From: VAYN01 sp963702075
GTDB taxonomy: Bacteria > Actinomycetota > Thermoleophilia > Solirubrobacterales > 70-9
NCBI GenBank assembly: GCA_963702075.1
Contig: OY969703.1
Location: 806,001-870,000, forward strand
Direction: 5' to 3'
Length of the DNA: 64,000 bases
Numbering within the stretch: the first letter of the stretch is position 1; the number at the start of each line of letters is the position of its first letter. Shown in pieces: positions 8,540-16,328 of the stretch. The position numbers were made by a program, and so were the translations under genes. A model generated the notes under the pieces. The model saw nothing but the letters and a program-made list of their open reading frames with translations. It was not told the DNA's origin and made no database searches.

Positions 8540-8571
8540 CCGACCTTCGGGCTTCAAACCCCGAAGGTCGG
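8540..8571. promoter_or_regulatory. Perfect 12-bp inverted repeat upstream of abiEi
   Basis: CCGACCTTCGGG and its complement are separated by eight bases, about 60 bases upstream of the AbiEi start. It could be a second operator for the autoregulatory antitoxin or a stem-loop. The right arm resembles the tRNA segment CCCGAAGGTCG, which may be coincidence or an old attachment remnant. Confidence 0.45.
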
Positions 8572-8598
8572 TAGCTTCGCGACATATTTCTCACACAA

Positions 8599-8623
8599 GC
8601 GCCCATTGGATGGGCGCTATAAT
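8599..8623 (+). promoter_or_regulatory. abiE promoter: operator-like palindrome plus TATAAT
   Basis: A 7-bp inverted repeat, GCGCCCA/TGGGCGC with a 5-base loop (8599-8617), abuts a consensus TATAAT at 8618-8623. Transcription would start at about 8630, at ATG 8631, implying a leaderless mRNA. A palindrome between the -35 and -10 positions suits repression by AbiEi, which autoregulates in characterised systems. Confidence 0.55.
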
Positions 8624-8630
8624 GATGCCA

Positions 8631-9437
8631 ATGTCGCCCGCTGGTCTTACCGCTCGAAATCGTGCTCTTCTGACCTCCCTTCATCGGTTTGACGGTCCAT
8701 TCACCGTCGACGAGGCGCAAGAGGCACTTGACGTAGATCGCCCTCGCGCGCAGCGCTTGCTGCGCTATCTAGCTGACCGGGGGTGGCTCGCTCGTGTTCG
8801 CAAGGGCGTTTATGCACCAGTCCCTCTCTCGACCGAGGTCCCGGAGGAGTGGCGGGCCGATCTCTGGCGGGCCGCAGCGCAGGCCTACTCCCCTTGTTAC
8901 ATCGCGGGCTGGAGTGCCTGCGAGCACTGGGGTTTCACCGAGCAGATCTTTCGCGACTTGATGGTCGTGAGCACCAGGCAGATGGCCTTTCGCAGCGACG
9001 AAATCCAGGGTACGTCCGTGAGGATCAAGGTTGTCGGACTCCAAAAAATGTTCGGCACGGTTGGCGTCTGGCGGGGATCAGAGCGAGTCGAGGTCTCTGA
9101 CCCCACCCGCACGATTGTCGACTTGCTCGATGATCCGTCCATGGGGGGCGGGATCCGCCATGTGGCGGAGGTGCTCGAGGAGTACCTCTCAGGATCGCAT
9201 CGCGACGAGGGGCTGCTGCTCGATTACTGCGAGCGATTTGGCAACCGCAGCGCCTATAAGCGGCTTGGGTACCTGATCGAGGCCCTCGCTCTCGACGAGC
9301 CTGACCTAATCGAGCGCTGTCGGGAGCGGCAGTCGAGTGGCGTAGTGCCGCTCGATCCAGGCATTCAGGCGGCGGGCGTTCGCAACTCAGCCTGGAACCT
9401 TCGCGTCAACGCGCGGATCGATCGGATGGCCCCATGA
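8631..9437 (+). CDS. AbiEi-type antitoxin (type IV toxin-antitoxin system)
   Basis: A 268-residue protein with an N-terminal winged helix (ARNRALLTSLHRFDGPFTVDEAQEALDV, then RAQRLLRYLADRGWLARVRKGVYAPVP), the domain that binds DNA in AbiEi antitoxins. It continues with the family core (YIAGWSACEHWGFTEQIF, VEVSDPTRTIVDLLDDP). AbiEi represses its own operon and counteracts the nucleotidyltransferase toxin without binding it tightly. The start at 8631 is chosen because TATAAT ends seven bases upstream; ATGs at 8622 and 8625 overlap the -10 box. Its stop overlaps the toxin ATG by four bases, coupling the two. Confidence 0.88.
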   Translation: MSPAGLTARNRALLTSLHRFDGPFTVDEAQEALDVDRPRAQRLLRYLADRGWLARVRKGVYAPVPLSTEVPEEWRADLWRAAAQAYSPCYIAGWSACEHWGFTEQIFRDLMVVSTRQMAFRSDEIQGTSVRIKVVGLQKMFGTVGVWRGSERVEVSDPTRTIVDLLDDPSMGGGIRHVAEVLEEYLSGSHRDEGLLLDYCERFGNRSAYKRLGYLIEALALDEPDLIERCRERQSSGVVPLDPGIQAAGVRNSAWNLRVNARIDRMAP

Positions 9438-10822
9438 TCACCCGAGCGGTCCTCGATGAGCGGGTCCGTGAGTGGGGCCTGCGCGACGACGTGGTTGAGA
9501 AGGACTACGTCCTCGGCTGGCTCCTCTGGGGGATAGGGTCGAACAAGTCACTGGGCGCCTCTTGGGTCTTCAAGGGCGGGACCTGTCTCAAGAAGTGCTA
9601 CATCGAGACCTACCGCTTCTCCGAGGACCTCGACTTCACTGTCCTGCCCGACGGGCCAATCGAGCCCGACGACGTCTTGCCGCTGATCGACGAGGTGCTG
9701 AGCGGTGTCAATGACGCATCGGGCATCGACTTCTCGGTCGAGACGCCGCGCCTGAAGCTGCGACCCGGCGGGCGCACCGCCGAAGGCAGGATTTACTACC
9801 GCGGCCCTCGGGGTGCACCGCAGCCGGCCCGCATCAAGCTCGACCTGAGCGCAGATGAGGTCCTAGCTCGGCCGCCAGTGTTGCGACCCATCGCCCATGC
9901 CTTCCCCGACGAGCTCCCAGCGCCGGCCGAGGTTCGCTGCTACGGCTTCGAGGAGCTCTTCGCCGAGAAGATCCGAGCGATGGGGGAGCGCTCGCGCCCG
10001 CGAGATCTCTACGACATCGTCAACCTCTTTCGCCGCGAGGACCTACGGCTCGAGCAGGAGCTGATCCGATCGACGCTTGAGCGCAAGTGCGAGACCAAGG
10101 GAATCGCGATGCCGACCCACGGCGACATCAGCTCCTCTCCGTTGCGTGCCGAGCTCGAAGCCGAGTGGGCGAACATGCTCGGCCACCAGCTGCCAGTTCT
10201 GCCGCCCTTCGAGCAGTTCTGGGAGGAAGCCGAGGTTCTCTTCCAGTGGCTTGAAGGCGACGCCGTCGAGGAGCCGGTGGAGTCAATTGGCGCGATGACC
10301 AGCGAGGACCAGACCTGGTCGCCGCCGCCGACTTTGGCGACCTGGGGCCGAGCTTCGCTGGAGGTGGTCCGTTTCGCCGGCGTCAACCACCTCTTGGTGG
10401 AGCTCGGCTACAAAGGCAGCACGCGCTTGATCGAGCCGTACTCGCTGCGGCGCAGCAGCGCCGGCAACCTGCTGCTCTACGGAGTTAGAGCCGACAGCAG
10501 AGAAATCCGCTGCTATCGGGTGGACAAAATCCAGTCCGCGCGGGCGACCACCCAGCCGTTTCAGCCAGCCTTCGCAATCGAGTTCGGGTCCGCGGGTGGA
10601 TTGTCTGCTCCTCCGGTACGGAGGCGGGCGGGAGCCCCAAGGCTGGGACCTCGTCGATCCGCAAGGCGGTCTCGTTCGACCGGTCCCACCTACATCGTCC
10701 GCTGTGCGACCTGCGGTAAGGAGTTCCGGCGCAAGACGCGCTCAACCGCGATGCGCAAACACAAGGGGCCGGGAGGCCGGAATTGCCCAGGCCGCAGGGG
10801 CTTCTTCGTCAGGATGGCCTAG
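9434..10822 (+). CDS. AbiEii-type nucleotidyltransferase toxin fused to WYL-like domain and zinc finger
   Basis: A 462-residue protein. Residues about 1-270 are an AbiEii/AbiGii nucleotidyltransferase: KGGTCLKK (about 47-54), the DxD motif in RFSEDLDFTV (about 61-70), a later IKLDLS and EKIRAMGERSRPRDLYDI. Toxins of this type transfer nucleotides, in some cases to tRNA acceptor ends. Residues about 300-385 look like a WYL domain (ELGYKGSTRLIEPYSLRR, LLLYGV, REIRCYRVDKI), a ligand or nucleic-acid sensor common in defence regulators. Residues about 420-455 form a C-x2-C...H...C zinc finger. Usual AbiEii proteins end after the first part, so the fusion is notable. Confidence 0.88.
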   Translation: MITRAVLDERVREWGLRDDVVEKDYVLGWLLWGIGSNKSLGASWVFKGGTCLKKCYIETYRFSEDLDFTVLPDGPIEPDDVLPLIDEVLSGVNDASGIDFSVETPRLKLRPGGRTAEGRIYYRGPRGAPQPARIKLDLSADEVLARPPVLRPIAHAFPDELPAPAEVRCYGFEELFAEKIRAMGERSRPRDLYDIVNLFRREDLRLEQELIRSTLERKCETKGIAMPTHGDISSSPLRAELEAEWANMLGHQLPVLPPFEQFWEEAEVLFQWLEGDAVEEPVESIGAMTSEDQTWSPPPTLATWGRASLEVVRFAGVNHLLVELGYKGSTRLIEPYSLRRSSAGNLLLYGVRADSREIRCYRVDKIQSARATTQPFQPAFAIEFGSAGGLSAPPVRRRAGAPRLGPRRSARRSRSTGPTYIVRCATCGKEFRRKTRSTAMRKHKGPGGRNCPGRRGFFVRMA

Positions 10823-10974
10823 ACAGCTTCACTCCAGGCGACTCGCTCATGCGAGGTCCAGGCCCTGGTGGTCTTGCGACGCTCCGCCTTCACGTTGGCG
10901 GTCAACTTCTGCGGCTTGCAGAGGAGACAGCCGCTCCGTCGGTGCTTCGGTCGCTTGCGCTTGTGATGTGCCAT
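10819..10974 (-). CDS. 51-residue basic CxxC protein
   Basis: Reading on the minus strand gives 51 codons starting MAHHKRKRPKHRRSGCLLC and ending ERVAWSEAV. It is very basic, with one C-x2-C followed by KP. From memory, small KHRR-GCL-CK-K proteins are common as hypothetical proteins in actinobacteria, so this one is probably real. Its stop overlaps the AbiEii 3' end by four bases. There is no obvious Shine-Dalgarno, so it may be leaderless. Function unknown; a zinc-knuckle nucleic-acid binder is possible. Confidence 0.6.
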   Translation of the reverse strand: MAHHKRKRPKHRRSGCLLCKPQKLTANVKAERRKTTRAWTSHERVAWSEAV

Positions 10975-11083
10975 CGGCCCAGGCTACTCTCGAACTGCGC
11001 GGTATGGCCTCAGTGACCGTGTCGGACTCGCCGAGCACTACGAATGACCTGGCCGCGTCAGCCTCGCCGCCTATATTTGTCGC

Positions 11084-11854
11084 ATGGGCAGCAAAGACAA
11101 ATGCGAGAGCTGCATATTCTGCGGCAGCTCCGAACTGACCGAGGAGCACCTTGTGGCCGACTGGGCGGTGAGGGCCTTCCTCAGAAGCCGCCGAACCGAC
11201 GGCACTTTCAGCGGAACCTTTGTGGCTCCGGAGACGATGCGGATCGACGCCTCGCCTCCACTGAGCACTGCGCGGGTCGTATGTCGATCCTGCAATAACG
11301 AGTGGCTCTCTGTGATCGATTCCGAAGCGGCGCAGGTCTTGAAGCCCCTAATCCGTGGGGATGCGGAGGTAAGCCTCGACAAGGCGGCCCAAGCCTCTGT
11401 GGCAGCTTGGATTTTTAAGTGCGCTCTCACCTTCGACGCAGCCGGTAATGGTGAGAACGGCCCACTTAAATCGCTGCGCGCCCAATTCCGTTCATCGCGA
11501 ATGGCCCCTCCTGGGTGTGTGATCTACGCAGGGCCGGCCACGCCGGTGCCGTGGACGGTGCCCAGCATTCCCGAGGTGGCGGGCGTCCGGATGTTCGGCG
11601 TCAGGCCAGCGAACGGCATTGCCAATGTCACTCTGGACATGAAGACGCCTGAGGGTAAACCTGCGGGTACGAGCACCTTCTCTGCCCCGATCCCTGGCTA
11701 TCAGGTCATGTTGGGTGCTCTCTATGCCTATCTAGGTGGTCGGGTTCCCCCGGTGGCGCCGAACTCGCTCACGGAATTCAGCCAGATATGGCCAGCTCGC
11801 GAGCAGCCCGTGGTAGTGCGTTGTGACCGGCGCGGGTTCAAAAACGCTGCTTAG
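11084..11854 (+). CDS. HNH-like zinc-binding protein in the island
   Basis: A 256-residue protein with CIFCGSSELTEEHLVADW at residues 10-28 and VVCRSCNNEWLSVID near 65-80. The C-x2-C / E-H / C-x2-C-N order matches the zinc-anchored HNH (treble-clef) endonuclease signature. The remaining 170 residues are unfamiliar, apart from a hydrophobic, Gly-rich C-terminal half. HNH nucleases often act in restriction or phage defence, and the neighbours (AbiE) fit that, but a catalytic assignment is inference. The ATG start is unremarkable; the promoter is probably in the 100 bases upstream. Confidence 0.6.
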   Translation: MGSKDKCESCIFCGSSELTEEHLVADWAVRAFLRSRRTDGTFSGTFVAPETMRIDASPPLSTARVVCRSCNNEWLSVIDSEAAQVLKPLIRGDAEVSLDKAAQASVAAWIFKCALTFDAAGNGENGPLKSLRAQFRSSRMAPPGCVIYAGPATPVPWTVPSIPEVAGVRMFGVRPANGIANVTLDMKTPEGKPAGTSTFSAPIPGYQVMLGALYAYLGGRVPPVAPNSLTEFSQIWPAREQPVVVRCDRRGFKNAA

Positions 11855-11943
11855 AGTCTGCTGCGGCAGTATCCCGCCTGACACCGCTGCCTCGGTCGCT
11901 ACGGTGGGACGATTACCCACCTCTTGAATTAGGCTCCGAGTAG

Positions 11944-12954
11944 GTGGCAAGAAAACGGCGCAAGCGCAATCGCCCACCGAGCCCAAACAAGGGCCTGGCT
12001 CCTGCCAATTTTCCTGAGTTGAACCGACGGTTCTACGCGACCGATCCTCACGATTATTTCTCTCGCCGCCTGATGGGTTTGATGCTCTGGCTGGGAAATC
12101 CGCCTGAGTTCCAGGCAGCGATCAAGGATGAATTCAAAGCTGCCGACGTGGGCGTACTCTGGCGGAGCGACCTGTCAGATGAGGAGGCGGAGAAGTCACG
12201 CCAGCGCTATGCCACTGCCGAGTCGGAGGTGCTCCTGCATCACATCAGCGAGACCCTGCTGAGGCTCTATCTCGTACACGCCGCTCGTTCGCCGTGTCCA
12301 TGGCTGGACATTGCCAGGGAGCGGGACTTCAAGAAGCTGAAGGGCGACGTAGCCGACCTGCGAGATCGCCTGCAGGACGGCACGGAGCGCGAGAACATCG
12401 AGTACGTCTTCTTCGGCGGGGCCAACCGCAAAGCGTTCAATCCCGTCCCGGAGGAGGAGCGCTGGGAAGCGAGTCTTCGTAACATCGGGCGGTTCCTCGA
12501 CCGCTACGCGGAGCAGTTCTTGGACTCTGCCCCGTACAACGCAGCCAAGCACGGCATGGCTGTCGTTTCGGGCCATTCAGGCATTGAACTTGGAGTCAAC
12601 AACGACTCTGACGGCCCTTTCCTGAGCAAGTCTGGCCCAGCCATCGAATACCTCGCTATCCGAGGGGACAAATCTCAACCGAGATGGGCACAAGAGACGA
12701 AATGGATCGACCTCGCACCTTCGATCCGCTTGATTGGGATGGCTCGCGATCTTCTCGACGTCCTTTGGACGGTTGGCTCGGCTCATCGAGGCGGAGATCA
12801 CCCGGAAAAGTTGCGTCTCTTCGACTACCCGGACTACGACGCGATGATGGCGCGCAGTCAACCGGAGATTGATCCGGCGACTGCCCCGCTGTCTGAGCTG
12901 ATCACCACCGATCGGATCTCGATGATGCTCATGTATTTCGAGGAGGCCGACTGA
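11944..12954 (+). CDS. Island protein of unknown function (336 aa)
   Basis: GTG start at 11944. The N-terminus is strongly basic (ARKRRKRNRPPSPNKG). Most of the protein looks alpha-helical, with conserved-looking ELLHHISETLLRLYLVHAA, a YNAAKHGM segment near residue 200 and WTVGSAHRGG near 275. I do not recognise the family. The NxxKHG arrangement recalls HEPN-like or phage-associated helical proteins only loosely. Codon composition is less GC-rich than flanking core genes. It lies 90 bases after the HNH-like gene on the same strand, possibly co-transcribed. Confidence 0.6.
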   Translation: MARKRRKRNRPPSPNKGLAPANFPELNRRFYATDPHDYFSRRLMGLMLWLGNPPEFQAAIKDEFKAADVGVLWRSDLSDEEAEKSRQRYATAESEVLLHHISETLLRLYLVHAARSPCPWLDIARERDFKKLKGDVADLRDRLQDGTERENIEYVFFGGANRKAFNPVPEEERWEASLRNIGRFLDRYAEQFLDSAPYNAAKHGMAVVSGHSGIELGVNNDSDGPFLSKSGPAIEYLAIRGDKSQPRWAQETKWIDLAPSIRLIGMARDLLDVLWTVGSAHRGGDHPEKLRLFDYPDYDAMMARSQPEIDPATAPLSELITTDRISMMLMYFEEAD

Positions 12955-13025
12955 GGATGTCGACGTCCCTACGCCGCTGGCGACCAGGATCCGCTCCTGC
13001 GGATCGGGTCTTAGCGACCACCGCC

Positions 13026-14027
13026 CTAGTCGACCGACTTGCCGAGGCGACGCAGCATCCTCTCGAAGGCGCGCCGACTTCGAGATTGGGTTGCCTCGGT
13101 GCCAGGCATTTTCGGTTGCAGCCAGGGCAACCGATCCCAGTCCCGCTCCGGGGGCGCCTCGCCCGTATCCAAGAGATATTTGAGTCTCCGCTGTAGCTCC
13201 TCTGTCAGCTGCGGATCGTTGGCGAGGGGGGACGCCGTTGAAATCAGCAGGCGTCGGACTCCACTCAAGGTCTCTGACTCGGGATCGACGGAACGACGCC
13301 AGCGGCCGTCCTCGCCCTCGGCGAAGCCGAGCGCCCAGAGGACGGCGGCAGCCTCCTGGTCCGTGCAGGCCAGCGCGGCGGCGATTTGCTTCGCCTCCCA
13401 TGAGTGATTGTCCAACCACTCGTCTAGGAGGTAGGGGTCCAAGCCCCGCTCCTGCCAGTCGCCTCCGTGACGCGCGACCGCCTCCTGTGCCTCCTTAGGT
13501 CGCCCGCGGATCAACCAGTAGGTCGCGGCCACTCCTCCCGGGAGGGCGAGCAGCTCGGCGACCTGCTGGAGGATTTCCAGCATATGCGCGAGGTCCGCCC
13601 AGATCGGCAAGGTCCCGTTGCCGATCTGCGGAAGGACGAAGGCATAGGGCCGTTCGGGGTCTCCGGCGAGAAGGCCGTGAGCGCGCGCTTGCTCGGTCTC
13701 CTCCACGGTGACTTCATGCCAGGGCTTCCAGTCTGCACTGCCGTCGGAGCGCACGACGGCAAGGACGTACGAGGATCGACCGAGACCTGATCCGTCGTCG
13801 TCGGACGGCTGCCAGAACGAGATCGCATAGGGCCGATATCCAGCCGCGGCTCCCTTGCAGAGATCCTCGAGCGCGGTCTCGACAATCTCGCCATAGGTCG
13901 TCGTTGGGCCCGCTTTAACCTCGACTCGCCGACGCTGGTTCCAAGGTTTCGACCACTCGGAGTCCGGAGGGAAAGTCCCGCTTGGCGCCTTCTTGTTTCC
14001 GACGAGGGCAACGACGATCTGCGTCAT
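13026..14027 (-). CDS. Island protein of unknown function (333 aa)
   Basis: Read from ATG 14027, where the protein starts MTQIVVALVGNKKAPSGTF; an ATG at 14096 would add an Arg-rich 23-residue leader. Visible features are a DSEWSKPWNQRRRVEV segment, YAISFWQPSDDDGSGLGRSSYVLAVVRSDGS, a hydrophobic stretch LLALPGGVAATYWLIRG near residue 165, and a helical C-terminal half with EAKQIAAALACTDQEAAAVLWALGF. No family is recognised. It is convergent with the preceding gene and its start faces the right end of the island. Confidence 0.6.
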   Translation of the reverse strand: MTQIVVALVGNKKAPSGTFPPDSEWSKPWNQRRRVEVKAGPTTTYGEIVETALEDLCKGAAAGYRPYAISFWQPSDDDGSGLGRSSYVLAVVRSDGSADWKPWHEVTVEETEQARAHGLLAGDPERPYAFVLPQIGNGTLPIWADLAHMLEILQQVAELLALPGGVAATYWLIRGRPKEAQEAVARHGGDWQERGLDPYLLDEWLDNHSWEAKQIAAALACTDQEAAAVLWALGFAEGEDGRWRRSVDPESETLSGVRRLLISTASPLANDPQLTEELQRRLKYLLDTGEAPPERDWDRLPWLQPKMPGTEATQSRSRRAFERMLRRLGKSVD

Positions 14028-14113
14028 GCGGGAAACGTAGTCTCTGGCTTGTCCGGCCGCTCGCGGAGACCGCGCTGGCCTCCTTCGCTTTGGCACCTGT
14101 CATCCGGGCCGGC

Positions 14114-14138
14114 GGTACACAAACGGGTCACAATTTGA
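14114..14138 (+). repeat. Right-end partner of the GGTAC/AATT motif
   Basis: Resembles 8439-8464 with several substitutions, about 80 bases inside the right attachment repeat. It is supporting evidence for paired recombination arm sites only if confirmed in related islands. Confidence 0.35.
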
Positions 14139-14217
14139 GCGAAAGTAGGGTCAACTCAGACCAACTCGGGCCGCTTGAACAAGCCAAAAAACAGCCTGGT
14201 CAACCCCGCCTAGAAAC

Positions 14218-14263
14218 CTCATAACCCGAAGGTCGCAGGTTCGAATCCCGCCCCCGCTATAGG
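14218..14263 (+). repeat. Right attachment repeat (tRNA fragment)
   Basis: Second copy of the tRNA-Met 3' half. The sequence before it does not form a D arm or acceptor 5' strand, so it is not a tRNA gene. A terminator-like stem CCCCG-GAAA-CGGGG follows, as at the left end. Confidence 0.9.
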
Positions 14264-14424
14264 TGAAGACCCCGGAAACGGGGGCCTTGTTTATGCATGG
14301 GCTTGGTGTTCCTTTCTGCGCATGGAGAGCTGCGCGGCCTGGTCACGATTGTCCCGCCGCTCGACTAGGTGCCCCACCTTCAGGAGGGCCCCGACCGAAG
14401 TGGAGACCGAGGTACCCTTCGTCG

Positions 14425-14724
14425 ATGGCCGGTTCTGCGAGCGCTGAGAGACTTCCCGGGGGTGTGGTGCACCAGCTGCCCGGGGATCTGCGCGAGGGGT
14501 TGATCGGTAGCGCCGCTGCGCTGGAGGCTTGGCAGGACATCACGCCGCTGGCTCGCAACGAGTTCATCTGCTGGGTCGAGGATGCGAAGCAGCCGGCCAC
14601 CCGTGAGCGCCGCATCCGGCGCACTCGGGAAGAGCTCGAGGAAGGTATGCGCCGTCCTTGCTGCTGGCCTGGATGCAAGCACCGCGAGCGCACTGGGCCG
14701 GGCGGAGAAGGATCGAGCGGCTGA
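14425..14724 (+). CDS. YdeI/OmpD-associated (OmdA) family protein
   Basis: A 99-residue protein with the C-terminal YdeI/OmdA signature: ALEAWQDITPLARNEFICWVEDAKQPATRERRIRRTREELEEG (quoted by its ends: ITPLARNEFICWVEDAK and TRERRIRRTREELEEG) followed by RRPCCWPGCKHR. The family is annotated as bacteriocin-protection or OmpD-associated, but its biochemical role is not established. The start at ATG 14425 is chosen because upstream codons lack family similarity. It sits just outside the island on the right. Confidence 0.7.
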   Translation: MAGSASAERLPGGVVHQLPGDLREGLIGSAAALEAWQDITPLARNEFICWVEDAKQPATRERRIRRTREELEEGMRRPCCWPGCKHRERTGPGGEGSSG

Positions 14725-14832
14725 GGAGGTTCGATCAGCTCCTTGATCGCAGGTTAGCCCGACGATCTCGTGCTAGCCGGAGCGGGGGGCGGAAGCCCGG
14801 TACGGTCGTCGGAGAAAGATCACCGCGAAGGG

Positions 14833-15240
14833 ATGGCAATGGCAACTCAGACGAAGGTCATAAGCGGCACCGATTTCATCACCGTGTCCACGCAGGACTA
14901 CGAGCGCGCGGCGAGGTTCTACGGCGAGACGCTGGGTCTGGAGTTCTCAAAGCGGTGGGGGAGCATGCCCGCCGGTGAGTTCGAGACGGGGAACCTGACG
15001 ATCGCGGTGATGCAATCTGACGCCTTTGGGATCGAGTTCCGCGCCAACAACCACCCGATTGAGTTTCACGTCGACGACTTCGAGGTGGCGAAGGCGGAGT
15101 TGGAAGCGCGGGGCATCGAGTTCCGGGGCGACAACCTCGACTCGGGCGTCTGCTGTCAGGCCTTCTTCTCCGATCCGGACGGCAACACGCTGGCCATCCA
15201 CCATCGCTACGCGCCGCCGGAGGCGGAGCCGGGAGGTTAG
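14833..15240 (+). CDS. VOC-superfamily (glyoxalase-like) protein
   Basis: A 135-residue protein with a single glyoxalase/bleomycin-resistance fold unit: DFITVSTQDYERAARFYGETLGLE at the N-terminus and AFFSDPDGNTLAIHHRY at the C-terminus, the last metal-ligand region of VOC proteins. ATG 14833 follows a GCGAAGGG sequence; ATG 14839 is an alternative. The substrate cannot be deduced. It is convergent with the SRPBCC gene. Confidence 0.85.
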   Translation: MAMATQTKVISGTDFITVSTQDYERAARFYGETLGLEFSKRWGSMPAGEFETGNLTIAVMQSDAFGIEFRANNHPIEFHVDDFEVAKAELEARGIEFRGDNLDSGVCCQAFFSDPDGNTLAIHHRYAPPEAEPGG

Positions 15241-15273
15241 CCGGCACAGAGCCGGGTGCCTCCCGGCCTTACG

Positions 15274-15768
15274 TCACGCCCTCGCGGCGGCGAGGAGGCG
15301 GTCGAGCCCGTCGAGCATTTCGGTCATGCCCTGCTCGAATCCCGTCTCGACCGTCTGCTCCATCAACTCGCGGTCGCCGAAGTGGGTTTGGATCGACATC
15401 GTTGCGGTGCCGTCGGCCTCGGCGATCGTCACCGTCATCGCCGTCGGGCCTCCGTCGGCCGGCTTGCCCTCGTCGTTGACGTCGTCGTCGGAGATGCGCA
15501 GCCGGTGGGGCGGGTCGGCCTCCTCGATCCGCCAGGAGCCGTGGTGCTTCTCACCGTCCGGGCCGGTCATGAAGTAGCTGGTGCGGGCGCCGACCGTGAG
15601 CTCGTGCTCGACGAAGGTCGACGAATGGGACGGCGGGCTCCACCAGCGCTCCAGCTGGCGCGGATCCGACCACAGCTCCCAGAGTCGCTCGGCATCGGTG
15701 TCGAACTCCGCCGTGATCGTCAGGGTCAGGGCGTCGATGTTCCTGTCTACGTCGGTGACGGGCATCAA
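15274..15768 (-). CDS. SRPBCC/AHSA1-family protein
   Basis: A 164-residue START-like protein of the AHSA1 group: ITAEFDTDAERLWELWSDPRQLERWWSPP near the N-terminus and a final ETGFEQGMTEMLDGLDRLLAAA helix. Such proteins bind hydrophobic ligands and are frequently paired with ArsR repressors, as here: its start overlaps the end of the upstream ArsR gene (15765-15768), so the two form an operon. Function beyond ligand binding is unknown. Confidence 0.88.
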   Translation of the reverse strand: MMPVTDVDRNIDALTLTITAEFDTDAERLWELWSDPRQLERWWSPPSHSSTFVEHELTVGARTSYFMTGPDGEKHHGSWRIEEADPPHRLRISDDDVNDEGKPADGGPTAMTVTIAEADGTATMSIQTHFGDRELMEQTVETGFEQGMTEMLDGLDRLLAAARA

Positions 15769-16121
15769 GTGTCTCCTTTGTCGGTTTCGAGGATCTGCTC
15801 CATCCGCTCGATTCGGTCACGCCAGTCCGCCTCGAGACGATCGAGTGCGGCGTGGGCGCGCGCGAGGGCGTCGGCCTGGGTCTGGACGATCGACTCGCGA
15901 CCGACCCGGTGCTTGTTCACCAGATCGGCCCGCTCCAGCACGGCGACGTGCTTCTGCATCGCCGTCACGCTGATCGGGTGTTCGCGGGCCAGGGCCGAGA
16001 CCGAGAGCCGGCCCTCGTGGGCGCGGCGGAGGATGTCGCGACGGATCGGATCGGCCAGCGCCCTGAACAGCAGGTCGGTGGCCCCCTCGTCGTCGTGAAT
16101 CGATCTCTTATCTACAACCAT
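15765..16121 (-). CDS. ArsR-family repressor
   Basis: A 118-residue winged-helix protein: DLLFRALADPIRRDILRRA, then LSVSALAREHPISVTAMQKHVAVLERADLV, the canonical ArsR recognition helix. No CxC metal site is seen, which fits the non-metal ArsR proteins that accompany SRPBCC genes. ATG 16121 lies inside a palindrome (16114-16129), so the repressor probably binds over its own start; an in-frame ATG at 16139 would extend it by six residues. Confidence 0.88.
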   Translation of the reverse strand: MVVDKRSIHDDEGATDLLFRALADPIRRDILRRAHEGRLSVSALAREHPISVTAMQKHVAVLERADLVNKHRVGRESIVQTQADALARAHAALDRLEADWRDRIERMEQILETDKGDT

Positions 16122-16129
16122 CTGGTTGT
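16114..16129. promoter_or_regulatory. Operator-like palindrome at the ArsR start
   Basis: ACAACCA and its complement TGGTTGT are separated by two bases. The site spans the proposed ArsR start codon and is a plausible autoregulatory operator. Confidence 0.6.
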
Positions 16130-16328
16130 AAGTTAGCATGGATGCACTAGGGGACGAGCGCACCCGGCCTGGCGCCGACTCGGTGGTTAGACCAGGATCT
16201 GATCGGAAGATCCGATTGTCTATCTAGGTACGGCTGATTCTGATAGATTGCCGCCGCTCGGAGGGGACGGGGTGGTACTCCGGGCGGGATCTCTGGGAGC
16301 CCCGGGCTTGAGGAATCAGGAGCAGCCG

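Noticed and set aside
8378..8630. Remnant integrase at the left island end
   Set aside because: Short frames on both strands lack the R-H-R-Y residues or serine-recombinase motifs; nothing supports more than non-coding regulatory DNA.
14205..14263. Second initiator tRNA
   Set aside because: Only the 3' half is present; no acceptor 5' strand or D arm lies upstream. It is an attachment-site fragment.
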